This document shows, in pieces, positions 37,923 to 46,582 of a stretch of DNA of 64,000 nt. The first letter of the stretch is position 1. The number at the start of each line of letters is the position of its first letter. The notes beneath the pieces were generated by a model. The model worked only from the letters and a program-made list of their open reading frames with translations. It did not search any database and had not been told where the DNA came from. Made by a program: the position numbers and the translations under genes. Source of the stretch: Methylovorus sp. MM2 (lineage in GTDB: Bacteria; Pseudomonadota; Gammaproteobacteria; Burkholderiales; Methylophilaceae); the NCBI RefSeq assembly GCF_001648895.1, contig NZ_LXUF01000001.1, positions 372,001 through 436,000 on the forward strand. The letters run 5' to 3'.

Positions 37923-38741
37923 ATGCGTGGACTGATTCTGGCTGTATCGTGCTGGTTGGCTTTGTTGCAAACAGCACAAGCTGCAATATTTGGTGATGAT
38001 GAAGCTCGTAAGAAAATCGCTGACGTGCAGCAGCAGGTGCAGACCCAGAATCAGACCCTGCAATCTCTTGATAAGCGTGTAGCCGCACTTGAGGCTGCGA
38101 TCAAGGGGCAGGGGATGTTGGATTTATTGAGCCAGATTGATCAGCTCAAGCAAGAGTTAAGAACTGTAAAAGGGCAGCAGGAAGTCACTGTCCATGATGT
38201 TGAATCTACCCAGCAACGCCAGAACGATCTCTATATTGATGTCGATGGCCGTTTGCGCAAAATTGAAAGTGGCGCTGTTGCCGCTACACCGAATCCCCCA
38301 ACTGACGTGCCGAATAACACGACGGCTGCTGCAAGCGTCGCTGCTGATACCCCATCAGAAGCCAAAGATTTTGAAGTCGCACAGACGTTATTGAAAACCG
38401 GAAAATACAAAGAGGCTTTTGAGGCTTTTGATAAATTCCTCCATACCTATACAACGAGTGCGCGCGTGCCAGAAGCACAGTACTCACTTGGCTTCGCACA
38501 GTTTTCTTTGAAGAACTACAAGGCTGCAATTTCTACCCAGCAAAAAGTGCTCAAACAATTTCCTGATAGCGCAAAAGCGCCAGATGCCGCATTCAATATC
38601 GCAAATGCACAGATCCAATTAGCAGATATCGAGAGTGCTAAAAAAACGTTACGCGATCTATTGGCAAAATATCCGAATAGCGAAGTCACACCTAGTGCAA
38701 AACGCCGTCTTGCTGTACTCGAATCTATCAAAACTCCGTAG
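37923..38741 (+). CDS. cpoB: Tol-Pal associated coordinator CpoB (YbgF)
   Basis: A 272-aa periplasmic protein with a signal peptide (LAVSCWLALLQTAQAA), an N-terminal coiled coil (about residues 35-125; KKIADVQQQVQTQNQTLQSLDKRVAALEAAI) that should trimerise, and a C-terminal set of three tetratricopeptide repeats (about 145-265; AQTLLKTGKYKEAFEAFDKFL, AQYSLGFAQFSLKNYKAAIS, AFNIANAQIQLADIESAKKTL). It coordinates Tol-Pal activity with peptidoglycan synthesis at division. It follows pal by 23 bp and ends the cluster; queE follows by 43 bp. Confidence 0.94.
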   Translation: MRGLILAVSCWLALLQTAQAAIFGDDEARKKIADVQQQVQTQNQTLQSLDKRVAALEAAIKGQGMLDLLSQIDQLKQELRTVKGQQEVTVHDVESTQQRQNDLYIDVDGRLRKIESGAVAATPNPPTDVPNNTTAAASVAADTPSEAKDFEVAQTLLKTGKYKEAFEAFDKFLHTYTTSARVPEAQYSLGFAQFSLKNYKAAISTQQKVLKQFPDSAKAPDAAFNIANAQIQLADIESAKKTLRDLLAKYPNSEVTPSAKRRLAVLESIKTP

Positions 38742-38784
38742 TACCCTTTAAATTCGGCATTTCGCAAGCGTATAATCACGCTCC

Positions 38785-39426
38785 ATGACATTGCGTATCC
38801 ATGAAATCTTCCATTCCCTGCAAGGGGAATCATCCCGTGTAGGCTTGCCGACGGTATTCGTGCGCCTGACAGGTTGCCCGATGCGCTGCGTCTATTGTGA
38901 TACCGCGTATGCATTCAAAGGCGGTAGTAATATGTCACTGGATGACATCATGGTTGAGGTGGAAAGCCACGGTACCAAATATGTCACTGTTACAGGTGGA
39001 GAGCCGCTTGCGCAAAAAGAACAGTGTTTGAATCTGCTCAAGAGATTATGTGATGCTGGCTATAGCGTCTCGCTTGAAACCGGTGGTGCGATTGATACGA
39101 TGGGTGTTGATGCGCGCGTTTCAGTGATTCTGGATATCAAGACGCCTGATTCCGGCGAGCTTAAAAACAATCATTGGGATAATCTGCAACATTTGAAACC
39201 CATTGATGAGATCAAGTTCGTATTGTGTAGTCGTGAAGATTACGATTGGGCGAAGCAACTACTTGCTGAGCAGGCGTTGCATGAGAAATGCCAAGTGATT
39301 TTTTCCCCAGTGTTCAGCCAAGTGAATCCCACGGATCTTGCTGATTGGGTGTTGCAAGATAAATTGCCTGTACGTATGCAGGTGCAGTTGCACAAGATTT
39401 TATGGGGCGAGACACCAGGAAAATGA
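38785..39426 (+). CDS. queE: 7-carboxy-7-deazaguanine synthase QueE
   Basis: A 213-aa radical SAM enzyme. The cluster motif is C-x3-C-x2-C ([13 protein letters not shown]), preceded by [19 protein letters not shown], which is characteristic of QueE. The [11 protein letters not shown] motif and the LETGGAI segment are SAM-binding elements. It converts 6-carboxytetrahydropterin to 7-carboxy-7-deazaguanine in queuosine synthesis. Its stop overlaps the queC start as ATGA. Confidence 0.95.
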   Translation: MTLRIHEIFHSLQGESSRVGLPTVFVRLTGCPMRCVYCDTAYAFKGGSNMSLDDIMVEVESHGTKYVTVTGGEPLAQKEQCLNLLKRLCDAGYSVSLETGGAIDTMGVDARVSVILDIKTPDSGELKNNHWDNLQHLKPIDEIKFVLCSREDYDWAKQLLAEQALHEKCQVIFSPVFSQVNPTDLADWVLQDKLPVRMQVQLHKILWGETPGK

Positions 39427-40115
39427 AAAAAGCAGTCGTCCTACTTTCTGGCGGACTCGATTCCGCAACGGTTTTAGCCATAGCTCGTAGTCAGGGTTAT
39501 GAGTGCTATTGCCTGAGCTTGGATTATCATCAGCGTCATTCTGCTGAATTGCATGCAGCTGAGCGTGTCGCCAAGACGCTTGGCGCACAGGCACATAAAA
39601 CAGTGACTTTGGATCTATCTCTATTTGGCGGGTCTGCGCTGACCGATATGAAGATCGATGTGCCGGAAGCACCATCGCAAGGTATTCCGATTACTTACGT
39701 GCCTGCACGTAACACCATTATGCTATCGCTCTCGCTTGCATGGGCTGAAGTATTAGGCGCGCAAGACATATTTATCGGCGTGAATGCCTTGGATTATTCC
39801 GGGTATCCCGATTGCCGTGGTGAGTATGTGAAAGCTTTTCAGCAGATGGCGAATCTGGCGACCAAGTCAGCAGTAGAGGGGCACGAGATTACCATTCATG
39901 CACCATTGATTGATATGACCAAAGCCGACATCATTCGGCATGGTCATGCTTTAGGGTTTGATTATGGCATGACCGTCTCATGCTATCAGGCAAATGCGCA
40001 AGCTGAGGCGTGTGGGCTGTGCGATTCATGCCGTTTTCGCCGTGAAGGTTTTGCGGCAGCAGGCGTTATTGACCCAACGATATATCAGTCAAGATATCAC
40101 CCGATAGATCAATAA
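39423..40115 (+). CDS. queC: 7-cyano-7-deazaguanine synthase QueC
   Basis: A 230-aa ATP-dependent enzyme that makes preQ0. The PP-loop [17 protein letters not shown] lies at the N-terminus. [17 protein letters not shown] and [15 protein letters not shown] follow, and the C-terminal zinc site is C-x7-C-x2-C-x2-C ([19 protein letters not shown]). The ATG at 39423 overlaps the queE stop by 4 bp; a longer in-frame start at 39402 lies inside queE and is rejected. Confidence 0.96.
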   Translation: MKKAVVLLSGGLDSATVLAIARSQGYECYCLSLDYHQRHSAELHAAERVAKTLGAQAHKTVTLDLSLFGGSALTDMKIDVPEAPSQGIPITYVPARNTIMLSLSLAWAEVLGAQDIFIGVNALDYSGYPDCRGEYVKAFQQMANLATKSAVEGHEITIHAPLIDMTKADIIRHGHALGFDYGMTVSCYQANAQAEACGLCDSCRFRREGFAAAGVIDPTIYQSRYHPIDQ

Positions 40116-40150
40116 CGGAGTTGGTTTTAGGGTGAAAAGTGAGATTTGTC

Positions 40151-40180
40151 TTGCCAAGCTACTAAAAAATAACGTAAAAT
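40151..40180 (+). promoter_or_regulatory. Putative sigma70 promoter for rpsP-rimM-trmD-rplS
   Basis: TTGCCA (40151-40156) and TAAAAT (40175-40180), 18 bp apart, lie upstream of the ribosomal protein S16 gene, 38 bp from its ATG. Confidence 0.5.
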
Positions 40181-40217
40181 CCGCGCCTTTCTGTGTCAAT
40201 TTAAAAGAGAACAAATT

Positions 40218-40466
40218 ATGGTGATCATTCGTCTCGCACGCGGTGGCGCGAAGAAGACCCCTTTCTATAGCGTAGTAGTTGCGGATTCACGCAACCGTCG
40301 CGATGGCCGTTTCATTGAGCGTGTTGGTTTCTACAACCCACTTGCTAAAGAAGGTCAAGAAGGTCTGCGTTTAAACAATGAGCGTATTACTCACTGGCGT
40401 AGCAATGGCGCTCAGCTTTCAGAGAGCGTATCGCGCTTGGTGAAACAGGCCGCTAAAGCAGCTTAA
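40218..40466 (+). CDS. rpsP: 30S ribosomal protein S16
   Basis: An 82-aa protein matching bS16 throughout: [41 protein letters not shown] and the [22 protein letters not shown] helix. It is the first gene of the rpsP-rimM-trmD-rplS operon, an arrangement conserved in most bacteria. It has an AAGAGAAC-type ribosome site before the ATG. S16 is needed for 30S assembly. Confidence 0.98.
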   Translation: MVIIRLARGGAKKTPFYSVVVADSRNRRDGRFIERVGFYNPLAKEGQEGLRLNNERITHWRSNGAQLSESVSRLVKQAAKAA

Positions 40467-40486
40467 GTTAAACTCAGGTGAGTGAA

Positions 40487-40975
40487 ATGGTCGTGATGGG
40501 GCGCATCGTCGCCCCTTATGGCATTTATGGCTGGCTAAAAATACAGCCCGACACTGAGATTATTGATGGCCTGCTGGACTATCAGTTTTGGTGGTTAGGC
40601 CGTGGTGATCAGTGGCAGAAATTCTCACTGGAAACCGCTAAGGTGCATGGTCAGACACTGCTCGTAAAATTAGATGGTGTGAATGATCGTGATGCAGCTT
40701 TCGCATTTAAGGGTAAACAGATTGCTGTTCCCCGCGAAGAGTTGCCAGCACCGGAAGATAATGAGTATTACTGGTCTGATCTCATCGGCTTGAAAGTGAC
40801 TAATCAGCAACAGGTTGAGTTTGGTTTGATCACCGATGTTTTTGAGACTGGCGCCAATGATGTGCTGGTCGTCAAAAGCGATCAGGAGCGCTTGATCCCT
40901 TTCATCGATCAGGTCGTGCTTGAAGTGGATATACAAGCCAAGACGATGCTGGTTGATTGGGATGCTGATTTTTGA
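40487..40975 (+). CDS. rimM: Ribosome maturation factor RimM
   Basis: A 162-aa protein with the RimM N-terminal barrel ([20 protein letters not shown]) and a PRC-barrel C-terminal half ([41 protein letters not shown]). It binds S19 and the 30S head during assembly. I chose the ATG at 40487 because AGGTGAG at 40476-40482 is its ribosome site; the alternative GTG at 40478 lies inside that site. The stop overlaps the TTG start of trmD by 4 bp. Confidence 0.9.
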   Translation: MVVMGRIVAPYGIYGWLKIQPDTEIIDGLLDYQFWWLGRGDQWQKFSLETAKVHGQTLLVKLDGVNDRDAAFAFKGKQIAVPREELPAPEDNEYYWSDLIGLKVTNQQQVEFGLITDVFETGANDVLVVKSDQERLIPFIDQVVLEVDIQAKTMLVDWDADF

Positions 40976-41754
40976 GTAAGCCATTGCAGTTTGATGTGAT
41001 TACGCTGTTCCCGCAGATGTTCGATGCGATCAGCAAATACGGCATCACGGCAAGAGCGTTGGAAAAAGAGATTTATGGATTGTCATTGTGGAATCCACGC
41101 GATTTCACTACAGACAATCATCGTACGGTCGATGATAGACCCTATGGCGGTGGCCCCGGCATGGTGATGCTGGCGGAACCGTTAGAAAGAGCGATTAGTG
41201 CTGCTGTTAACAGGCAGCAGGCAGCAGGTGTAACAAAGCCTAAGGTGGTGCATCTATCGCCGCAAGGTAAGCCGCTTACCCATCAGCATGTGATGGCGTT
41301 AGCAAGCGAGCCGGGTTTGGTTTTACTTGCCAGCCGTTATGAAGGTGTGGATGAGCGATTGCTGGATCGTTTAGTGGATGAAGAGTATTCCATTGGTGAT
41401 TACGTACTGTCGGGTGGTGAATTACCTGCAATGGTATTGATAGATGCAATCGTGCGGCAGTTGCCCGGTACTTTGGGTGATGCGGATTCTGCAACAGAAG
41501 ATTCGTTTGTGGATGGCTTGCTGGATTGCCCGCACTATACGAGGCCAGAAGAATACGCTGGTGTGAAAGTACCTGAGATATTATTGTCAGGTAATCACGC
41601 CAAGATAAAGCATTGGCGATTGAAACAATCGCTAGCAAGAACCCGGGCAAGACGTCCGGATTTATTGGCCGTAAGGTCGTTGTCAAAAGAGGAGTCTCGG
41701 CTGCTTAAAGAACTCGATATCGAGCAATCTTCAGAGCAGGAACAAGACTCGTAA
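40972..41754 (+). CDS. trmD: tRNA (guanine-N1)-methyltransferase TrmD
   Basis: A 260-aa SPOUT methyltransferase that makes m1G37 in tRNA and prevents frameshifting. Visible are [15 protein letters not shown], the deep-knot SAM site ([36 protein letters not shown]) and [24 protein letters not shown]. The start is TTG, overlapping the rimM stop (TTGA). The C-terminal extension is acidic and Glu/Gln-rich. Confidence 0.96.
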   Translation: MSKPLQFDVITLFPQMFDAISKYGITARALEKEIYGLSLWNPRDFTTDNHRTVDDRPYGGGPGMVMLAEPLERAISAAVNRQQAAGVTKPKVVHLSPQGKPLTHQHVMALASEPGLVLLASRYEGVDERLLDRLVDEEYSIGDYVLSGGELPAMVLIDAIVRQLPGTLGDADSATEDSFVDGLLDCPHYTRPEEYAGVKVPEILLSGNHAKIKHWRLKQSLARTRARRPDLLAVRSLSKEESRLLKELDIEQSSEQEQDS

Positions 41755-41772
41755 AACTAGAAGGAGCAACAA

Positions 41773-42174
41773 GTGGCAGATATTATTCAACAATTAGAGC
41801 AGGATGAAATTGCTCGCTTAGGTAAGACTATCCCTAGTTTTGCGCCTGGTGACACAGTCATCGTTGGTGTGAACGTGGTTGAAGGTACACGTAAACGTGT
41901 GCAGGCGTATGAAGGCGTTGTGATCGCGATCCGTAATCGTGGTCTGAACTCATCTTTCATCGTACGTAAAATCTCTTCAGGTGAAGGCGTTGAGCGTACA
42001 TTCCAAACATACTCACCATTGATCGCTAGCATTGAAGTTAAGCGTCGCGGTGATGTACGCCGTAGCAAGCTTTACTACTTGCGTGAGCGCTCAGGTAAGT
42101 CAGCACGTATCAAAGAAAAACTGAAAGCGCGTGACCGTGATGTTGCGCCGCCAGAAAGTGCATCAGCAGAGTAA
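41773..42174 (+). CDS. rplS: 50S ribosomal protein L19
   Basis: A 133-aa bL19 with the conserved [46 protein letters not shown] core and the [25 protein letters not shown] motif. A strong GAAGGAGCAAC ribosome site precedes the start, which is GTG. The C-terminal 20 residues ([13 protein letters not shown]) are slightly longer than in E. coli. It is the last gene of the rpsP operon and is followed by a terminator at 42193. Confidence 0.98.
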   Translation: MADIIQQLEQDEIARLGKTIPSFAPGDTVIVGVNVVEGTRKRVQAYEGVVIAIRNRGLNSSFIVRKISSGEGVERTFQTYSPLIASIEVKRRGDVRRSKLYYLRERSGKSARIKEKLKARDRDVAPPESASAE

Positions 42175-42192
42175 TTTGCTGGTTCGGAAGAT

Positions 42193-42219
42193 AAAAAGCC
42201 CCGTTATTGGGGCTTTTTT
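42193..42219 (+). terminator. Rho-independent terminator after rplS
   Basis: A perfect stem AAAAAGCCCC / GGGGCTTTTT with a 6-nt loop GTTATT, followed by T residues, 18 bp past the rplS stop. It ends the rpsP-rimM-trmD-rplS operon. Confidence 0.9.
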
Positions 42220-42286
42220 GTTTTTGTGGATTAAGGTCATTGTCAGATTGCTTGGGGTCGCTGGTAAGTTACGCTAAGATAATGCC

Positions 42287-42754
42287 ATGGAACAATATGA
42301 TGCGATCGTTCCTGCTGCCTTCGGTGCGGTAGGTATCCAAACTAAAGATGATTTCTTGATCGGTATCAGCCTACTGGTCGGGTCGCATGCAGAGAAGCGT
42401 TCTTCAGATATCTTTACCCAAAGCGTAGTCAGTCAAGTCGCTCGGTATCTAAAAGCTCCACATAACCATATGCAGGTGCCTTTTGCCGTGTCGGGCACGC
42501 ATTTTCAGAAACGTGTGTGGCAGGCTATTGCGGCGATACCCAGTGGCAAAGTGTTGACGTATAGCGAGCTTGCGGCAAAAGTCGGCTCAGGTCCACGTGC
42601 CGTGGCTAATGCCTGTGGCGCGAACCATATCCCTTTGTTTGTTCCATGCCACCGGGTCGTTGCAAAAAACGGATTAGGTGGATTCATGCAAGGAACAGAG
42701 GGCGGGCTCGCAATCAAGCAATGGCTGCTTTCACATGAAAAGACGCATGCTTGA
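42287..42754 (+). CDS. ogt: Methylated-DNA--protein-cysteine methyltransferase (Ogt/MGMT)
   Basis: A 155-aa O6-alkylguanine repair protein. The acceptor motif PCHRVVAKNGLGGF contains the active Cys, and the helix-turn-helix block VWQAIAAIPSGKVLTYSELAAKVGSGPRAVANACGANHIP is complete. The N-terminal half is divergent, as is usual. The stop region overlaps the start of xerD by 20 bp, implying coupling. It acts on alkylated DNA in a suicide reaction. Confidence 0.92.
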   Translation: MEQYDAIVPAAFGAVGIQTKDDFLIGISLLVGSHAEKRSSDIFTQSVVSQVARYLKAPHNHMQVPFAVSGTHFQKRVWQAIAAIPSGKVLTYSELAAKVGSGPRAVANACGANHIPLFVPCHRVVAKNGLGGFMQGTEGGLAIKQWLLSHEKTHA

Positions 42755-43649
42755 CGCCAGCCAAGCTCTGCTAGATGAGTTTATCGATCGTATCTGGCTT
42801 GAAGAGGGATTAGCCCGCAACACTTTGGATAGTTATCGGCAGGATTTGAGTCAATATGCGCAATGGCTGGAAAAGACCAATGCCAAGAATCTTTTGCAGA
42901 CTGAGCAGTATGATATAGAGCAATATCTGGCATTTGTGACGAAGGTCAAAGGTAGCAAAGCCAGAAGCGTTAGTCGCCTGGTTGCCAGTTTGCGCAGGTT
43001 GTATCGGTTTGCTTTGCGAGAAAACCGCATTAGCGTAGATCCTACCTTGCAAATAGAATCCCCTAAATTGCCGCGATCCTTGCCTAAAAGCCTCAGTGAG
43101 CAGGCGGTTGAGGATTTACTCAATGCGCCAAACCTTAATGAGCCACTGGGTTTGCGTGACCGCGCCATGTTGGAGGTTCTCTATGCCAGTGGTTTACGGG
43201 TATCTGAGCTGGTTGGTTTGAAAGTCACTGAAGTCAGTTTGAATGAAGGTGTGGTGAGAGCCACAGGTAAAGGCAGCAAGACGCGCTTAGTGCCCCTGGG
43301 TGAAGAAGCTGTCGATTGGGTATCGCGTTATCTGCAAGAATCGCGTCCGCAATTGCTGCAAAAAAGATTAAGCGATAGCCTGTTCGTCACTCAGCGCGGC
43401 GAGGGCATGACCCGCCAAGCCTTCTGGTACCTGATCAAGCGCTATGCTTTGGTGGCAGGTATCAATACGCATATGTCACCCCATGTTTTGCGCCATGCAT
43501 TTGCTACACATCTGCTGAATCATGGTGCGGATTTACGCGTGGTGCAGATGCTTTTAGGGCATGCCGATATCTCTACCACCCAGATTTATATACATGTGGC
43601 ACGTGAGCGCTTGAAACAGCTACATAGCCAACATCATCCCAGAGGTTAG
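42735..43649 (+). CDS. xerD: Site-specific tyrosine recombinase XerD
   Basis: A 304-aa tyrosine recombinase. The N-terminal SAM-like domain is LDEFIDRIWLEEGLARNTLDSYRQDLSQYAQWL. Catalytic residues are R (SGLRVSELVGL), K (GKGSKTRLVPL), H-x2-R (HVLRHAFATHLLNHG), the second H (LGHADISTTQIYIHV) and the Tyr in TQIYIHV. With XerC it resolves chromosome dimers at dif. I chose the ATG at 42735; an upstream in-frame start at 42678 lies deep inside ogt. XerD is favoured over XerC by the ARNTLDSYRQDL start and ...[18 protein letters not shown] end. Confidence 0.9.
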   Translation: MKRRMLDASQALLDEFIDRIWLEEGLARNTLDSYRQDLSQYAQWLEKTNAKNLLQTEQYDIEQYLAFVTKVKGSKARSVSRLVASLRRLYRFALRENRISVDPTLQIESPKLPRSLPKSLSEQAVEDLLNAPNLNEPLGLRDRAMLEVLYASGLRVSELVGLKVTEVSLNEGVVRATGKGSKTRLVPLGEEAVDWVSRYLQESRPQLLQKRLSDSLFVTQRGEGMTRQAFWYLIKRYALVAGINTHMSPHVLRHAFATHLLNHGADLRVVQMLLGHADISTTQIYIHVARERLKQLHSQHHPRG

Positions 43650-44002
43650 GGTTTTACGCCTCTCTCAATCACTACGCCAAGTGCTTTTAGTCCCGGTAGT
43701 ATCCCCGGCTTCGCTACTTTTATTTTCACCCAAGGTGCGCCAAATTCGGTTAATACGATTTGGCATAAATGTTCCGCTAACGCCTCAACCAGTTTGAAGC
43801 TGTTTGTTTTGAGCGTTTCGCGAAAGCGTGCGACAACTTGCCCATAATCTATGGTGTCTTCTATAGCATCCGTTTGGCACGATTGACTATGCGGCATAGC
43901 AATCTCAATATCTAGCACAATAGTCTGTGCAACTAGCCGTTCCCAATCTGGAACACCGAGTTTCGTTTCAACTTTTACTTCGCTAAGAAAAATAATATCC
44001 AT
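43646..44002 (-). CDS. folB: Dihydroneopterin aldolase FolB
   Basis: A 118-aa enzyme of folate synthesis that converts 7,8-dihydroneopterin to hydroxymethyl-dihydropterin. Family blocks are [34 protein letters not shown], the [18 protein letters not shown] loop, the [16 protein letters not shown] helix with the active-site Glu, and VKIKVAKPG with the essential Lys. Its stop overlaps xerD by 4 bp tail to tail. It is divergent from plsY, 61 bp away. Confidence 0.94.
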   Translation of the reverse strand: MDIIFLSEVKVETKLGVPDWERLVAQTIVLDIEIAMPHSQSCQTDAIEDTIDYGQVVARFRETLKTNSFKLVEALAEHLCQIVLTEFGAPWVKIKVAKPGILPGLKALGVVIERGVKP

Positions 44003-44063
44003 ATCGGGAAAATACTATCCATATCGTTTAGAATCCATTTCTTTGAATTTTAGAGCATCTGGG

Positions 44064-44666
44064 ATGACTGAGCAGGCTTTTATTGAAATAGTGTTTGTTA
44101 TCGGTGCTTATTTATTAGGCTCGGTATCGTTCGGTATCGTTGTAAGCAAGCTATTTGGCCTGCCTGATCCGCGTACCGTGGGCTCCGGTAATCCCGGCGC
44201 TACCAATGTATTACGAAGTGGTAAAAAACTCGCTGCTTTGTTGACTTTGTTGGGGGATGCTTTCAAAGGCTGGTTTGCCGTGTGGCTGGCAATTTTTTGT
44301 GGCCTGAGTAATGAAGTGGTCTGTTTTGTTGCTTTAGCTGTATTTATTGGACACCTTTATCCAGTCTATTACCGATTCAAGGGCGGCAAGGGCGTCGCAA
44401 CAGCACTTGGGGTATTGCTTGCATTGTCAGGCTGGCTTGGGCTTGCGGTATTGCTAACTTGGGCTGCGGTATTCGCTATATCTCGCTATTCTTCCTTAGC
44501 TGCATTGGTTGCTGCTATTCTCGCACCCGCATATTCTTGGTTCCTGATTAGTTCAGTGGGCTATATCATCGTGGTATTTATTTTGACCATATTCTTGGTA
44601 TGGCGGCATCGTAGCAATATTGTCAAACTACTCAATGGCACCGAATCAGGCTTCGGTAAGAAGTGA
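44064..44666 (+). CDS. plsY: Glycerol-3-phosphate acyltransferase PlsY
   Basis: A 200-aa membrane enzyme using acyl-phosphate for the first step of phospholipid synthesis. Signature motifs: [49 protein letters not shown] and [24 protein letters not shown], with conserved Gly/Asn-rich loops. Five transmembrane helices are expected. The ATG at 44064 gives the usual N-terminus; an in-frame TTG at 44043 would add seven residues. Confidence 0.93.
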   Translation: MTEQAFIEIVFVIGAYLLGSVSFGIVVSKLFGLPDPRTVGSGNPGATNVLRSGKKLAALLTLLGDAFKGWFAVWLAIFCGLSNEVVCFVALAVFIGHLYPVYYRFKGGKGVATALGVLLALSGWLGLAVLLTWAAVFAISRYSSLAALVAAILAPAYSWFLISSVGYIIVVFILTIFLVWRHRSNIVKLLNGTESGFGKK

Positions 44667-44668
44667 GT

Positions 44669-45706
44669 TTAAGTGGATGTTGATGGAGCCTGAAGCTCTG
44701 CCAGGTCCCAACGAGGTCTCACAGTAAAGCCATGATCGCCTTGCGTTGCATGATGCATACGCATGGCACCAGCAAAAGCGATCATCGCTCCGTTATCTGT
44801 GCAGAACTCTAAGCGTGGGTAATGTACCTTGCACAATTTTCGTTTTGTGGCCGCATTAAGGCTTGCACGTAAGCGTTGGTTTGCGCCAACCCCGCCCGAG
44901 ACGATCAAGCTATCCAACCCTGTTTCACGTAAAGCAGACATACACTTGGTTGAGAGTACTTCAGTCACTGCCTCTTGGAAGGCATGAGCAATGTCTGCTT
45001 TAACTTGCTCGGTAAGTTCGCCATCCACCTTGTGTTGATTGACCAGTGTCAATACAGCTGTTTTCAGGCCACTGAAACTAAAGTTCAAATCCCCGCTATT
45101 GAGCATGGGTCTCGGTAGTTTGAATCGGTCAGGTGTTCCAAGTGTGGCTAATTTAGAGATAGCTGGGCCACCGGGATAGCTCAACCGTAATAATTTAGCC
45201 GTTTTATCAAAAGCTTCACCAGCGGCATCATCAAGCGTATCGCCTAGCAGTTCATATTTGCCGATACCGTCTACCCGCATCAATTGCGTATGACCACCTG
45301 ACACAAGTAGCGCTACAAATGGAAAGTCCGGTGGATTATCTTCCAGTAACGGTGCCAATAAATGACCTTCCAAATGGTGCACACCGACTGTTGGCACGTC
45401 GAGCGTAAATGCGAGCGCTTCGGCGATGCTAGTGCCGACCAATAACGCACCAGATAAGCCAGGGCCTTGCGTATAGGCGATACCGTCAATGTCTTTTAAT
45501 GTTAAACCAGCTTGCGTCAATACATGCTGCGTTAGTGGTATGGCACGACGGATATGGTCACGTGAAGCTAATTCTGGCACCACGCCGCCGTACTCTGCAT
45601 GCATATCGATTTGAGAATGAAGCGCGTGTGCCAGCAAGCCTTTATCGGTATCGTAAAGCGCTATGCCGGTTTCATCGCAGGATGATTCGACGCCGAGAAC
45701 TAACAT
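44669..45706 (-). CDS. tsaD: tRNA N6-threonylcarbamoyltransferase TsaD
   Basis: A 345-aa ASKHA-fold enzyme that makes t6A37 in ANN-decoding tRNAs. Seen are the [20 protein letters not shown] start, the metal-binding HLEGHL motif, LVSGGHTQL, the [15 protein letters not shown] block, and the [11 protein letters not shown] motif near the end. The chain is full length. It converges with plsY (2 bp between stops) and is divergent from rpsU. Confidence 0.97.
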   Translation of the reverse strand: MLVLGVESSCDETGIALYDTDKGLLAHALHSQIDMHAEYGGVVPELASRDHIRRAIPLTQHVLTQAGLTLKDIDGIAYTQGPGLSGALLVGTSIAEALAFTLDVPTVGVHHLEGHLLAPLLEDNPPDFPFVALLVSGGHTQLMRVDGIGKYELLGDTLDDAAGEAFDKTAKLLRLSYPGGPAISKLATLGTPDRFKLPRPMLNSGDLNFSFSGLKTAVLTLVNQHKVDGELTEQVKADIAHAFQEAVTEVLSTKCMSALRETGLDSLIVSGGVGANQRLRASLNAATKRKLCKVHYPRLEFCTDNGAMIAFAGAMRMHHATQGDHGFTVRPRWDLAELQAPSTST

Positions 45707-45754
45707 TGAACAGTCACTAACATGGTGAATTTGAATGAAAATGCTTGATAGAGA

Positions 45755-45783
45755 TTGATAAAACTGTAATCAACCGTTAGAAT
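45755..45783 (+). promoter_or_regulatory. Probable sigma70 promoter for rpsU-yqeY-dnaG
   Basis: TTGATA (45755-45760) and TAGAAT (45778-45783) with an ideal 17-bp spacer, 40 bp before the rpsU ATG. An AAAGGAAAG ribosome site follows at about 45807. Confidence 0.65.
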
Positions 45784-45822
45784 AGCAGACTTTTTCGCCC
45801 TTTCTCAAAGGAAAGTGATTTA

Positions 45823-46035
45823 ATGTCTAGCGTACGTGTTAAAGAAAACGAGCCATTTGACGTGGCTCTGCGCCGCTTCAAGCGCATGATTGAAAAAACT
45901 GGTCTATTGACTGATTTGCGTGCTCGCGAATTCTACGAGAAGCCAACTTGGGAGCGCAAGCGTAAGGCTGCTGCTGCGGTTAAGCGTCATTATCGCCGCA
46001 TCCGCAACCAAACTCTGCCAGCTAAACTTTACTAA
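45823..46035 (+). CDS. rpsU: 30S ribosomal protein S21
   Basis: A 70-aa basic protein, bS21, beginning [21 protein letters not shown] and ending with the typical Arg/Lys-rich helix ([22 protein letters not shown]). It aids 16S anti-Shine-Dalgarno interactions. It leads the rpsU-(yqeY)-dnaG-rpoD macromolecular-synthesis order known from many proteobacteria. A good AAAGGAAAG site precedes the ATG. Confidence 0.98.
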   Translation: MSSVRVKENEPFDVALRRFKRMIEKTGLLTDLRAREFYEKPTWERKRKAAAAVKRHYRRIRNQTLPAKLY

Positions 46036-46044
46036 GTTTTTGCC

Positions 46045-46491
46045 ATGTCGTTGAAAGTTCGTATCTCTGACGACATGAAGAATGCCATGCGCGCAAAAGA
46101 TGCTGCGCGTCTTGGTGCAATCAGGTTGTTACAGGCGGCTATCAAGCAGCGTGAAGTGGATGAGCGTATCGAGCTCGATGACACACAAGTCATCGAAGCT
46201 ATCGAGAAGATGCTCAAGCAACGTCGTGATTCGATCTCCCAATATGAAGCTGCAAACCGTGATGATCTTGCGGATGTAGAAAAGTATGAAGTCGGTGTGT
46301 TGCAAGAGTATTTGCCGCAGGCTTTCACTGAAGATGAAGTAAAAGCCATCCTCGAACAAGTGATTATCGATACTGCAGCATCTGGGATTAAAGATATGAG
46401 CAAAGTCATGGCTGCGGTAAAGCCACAAGTGGTTGGCCGTGCTGATATGGGTAAGATATCCGGATTGATCAAGGCTAGATTAGGCGCTTGA
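46045..46491 (+). CDS. yqeY: GatB/YqeY domain-containing protein
   Basis: A 148-aa protein of the YqeY family, related to the tail domain of GatB, the tRNA amidotransferase subunit. The blocks LKVRISDDMKNAMRAKDAARLGAIRLLQAAIKQREVDERIELDD, IEKMLKQRRDSISQYEAANRDDLADVEKYEVGVLQEYLPQ and SKVMAAVKPQVVGRADMGKISGLIK are typical. Function unclear; the fold suggests tRNA binding. It lies 9 bp after rpsU and is followed by a terminator. Confidence 0.93.
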   Translation: MSLKVRISDDMKNAMRAKDAARLGAIRLLQAAIKQREVDERIELDDTQVIEAIEKMLKQRRDSISQYEAANRDDLADVEKYEVGVLQEYLPQAFTEDEVKAILEQVIIDTAASGIKDMSKVMAAVKPQVVGRADMGKISGLIKARLGA

Positions 46492-46530
46492 TTTCCATTT
46501 CCAGAGTGGTTTCCAGAAATTACCGATAAT

Positions 46531-46562
46531 AAAAAGGAGCTTACGGCTCCTTTTTTGTTTTT
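46531..46562 (+). terminator. Rho-independent terminator after yqeY
   Basis: The stem AAAAAGGAGC / GCTCCTTTTT with a 5-nt loop is followed by TTGTTTTT. It lies 39 bp past yqeY and 21 bp before dnaG, so part of rpsU-yqeY transcription should stop before dnaG, as in the E. coli MMS operon. Confidence 0.88.
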
Positions 46563-46582
46563 AGGCTATTATCCATATTGCC

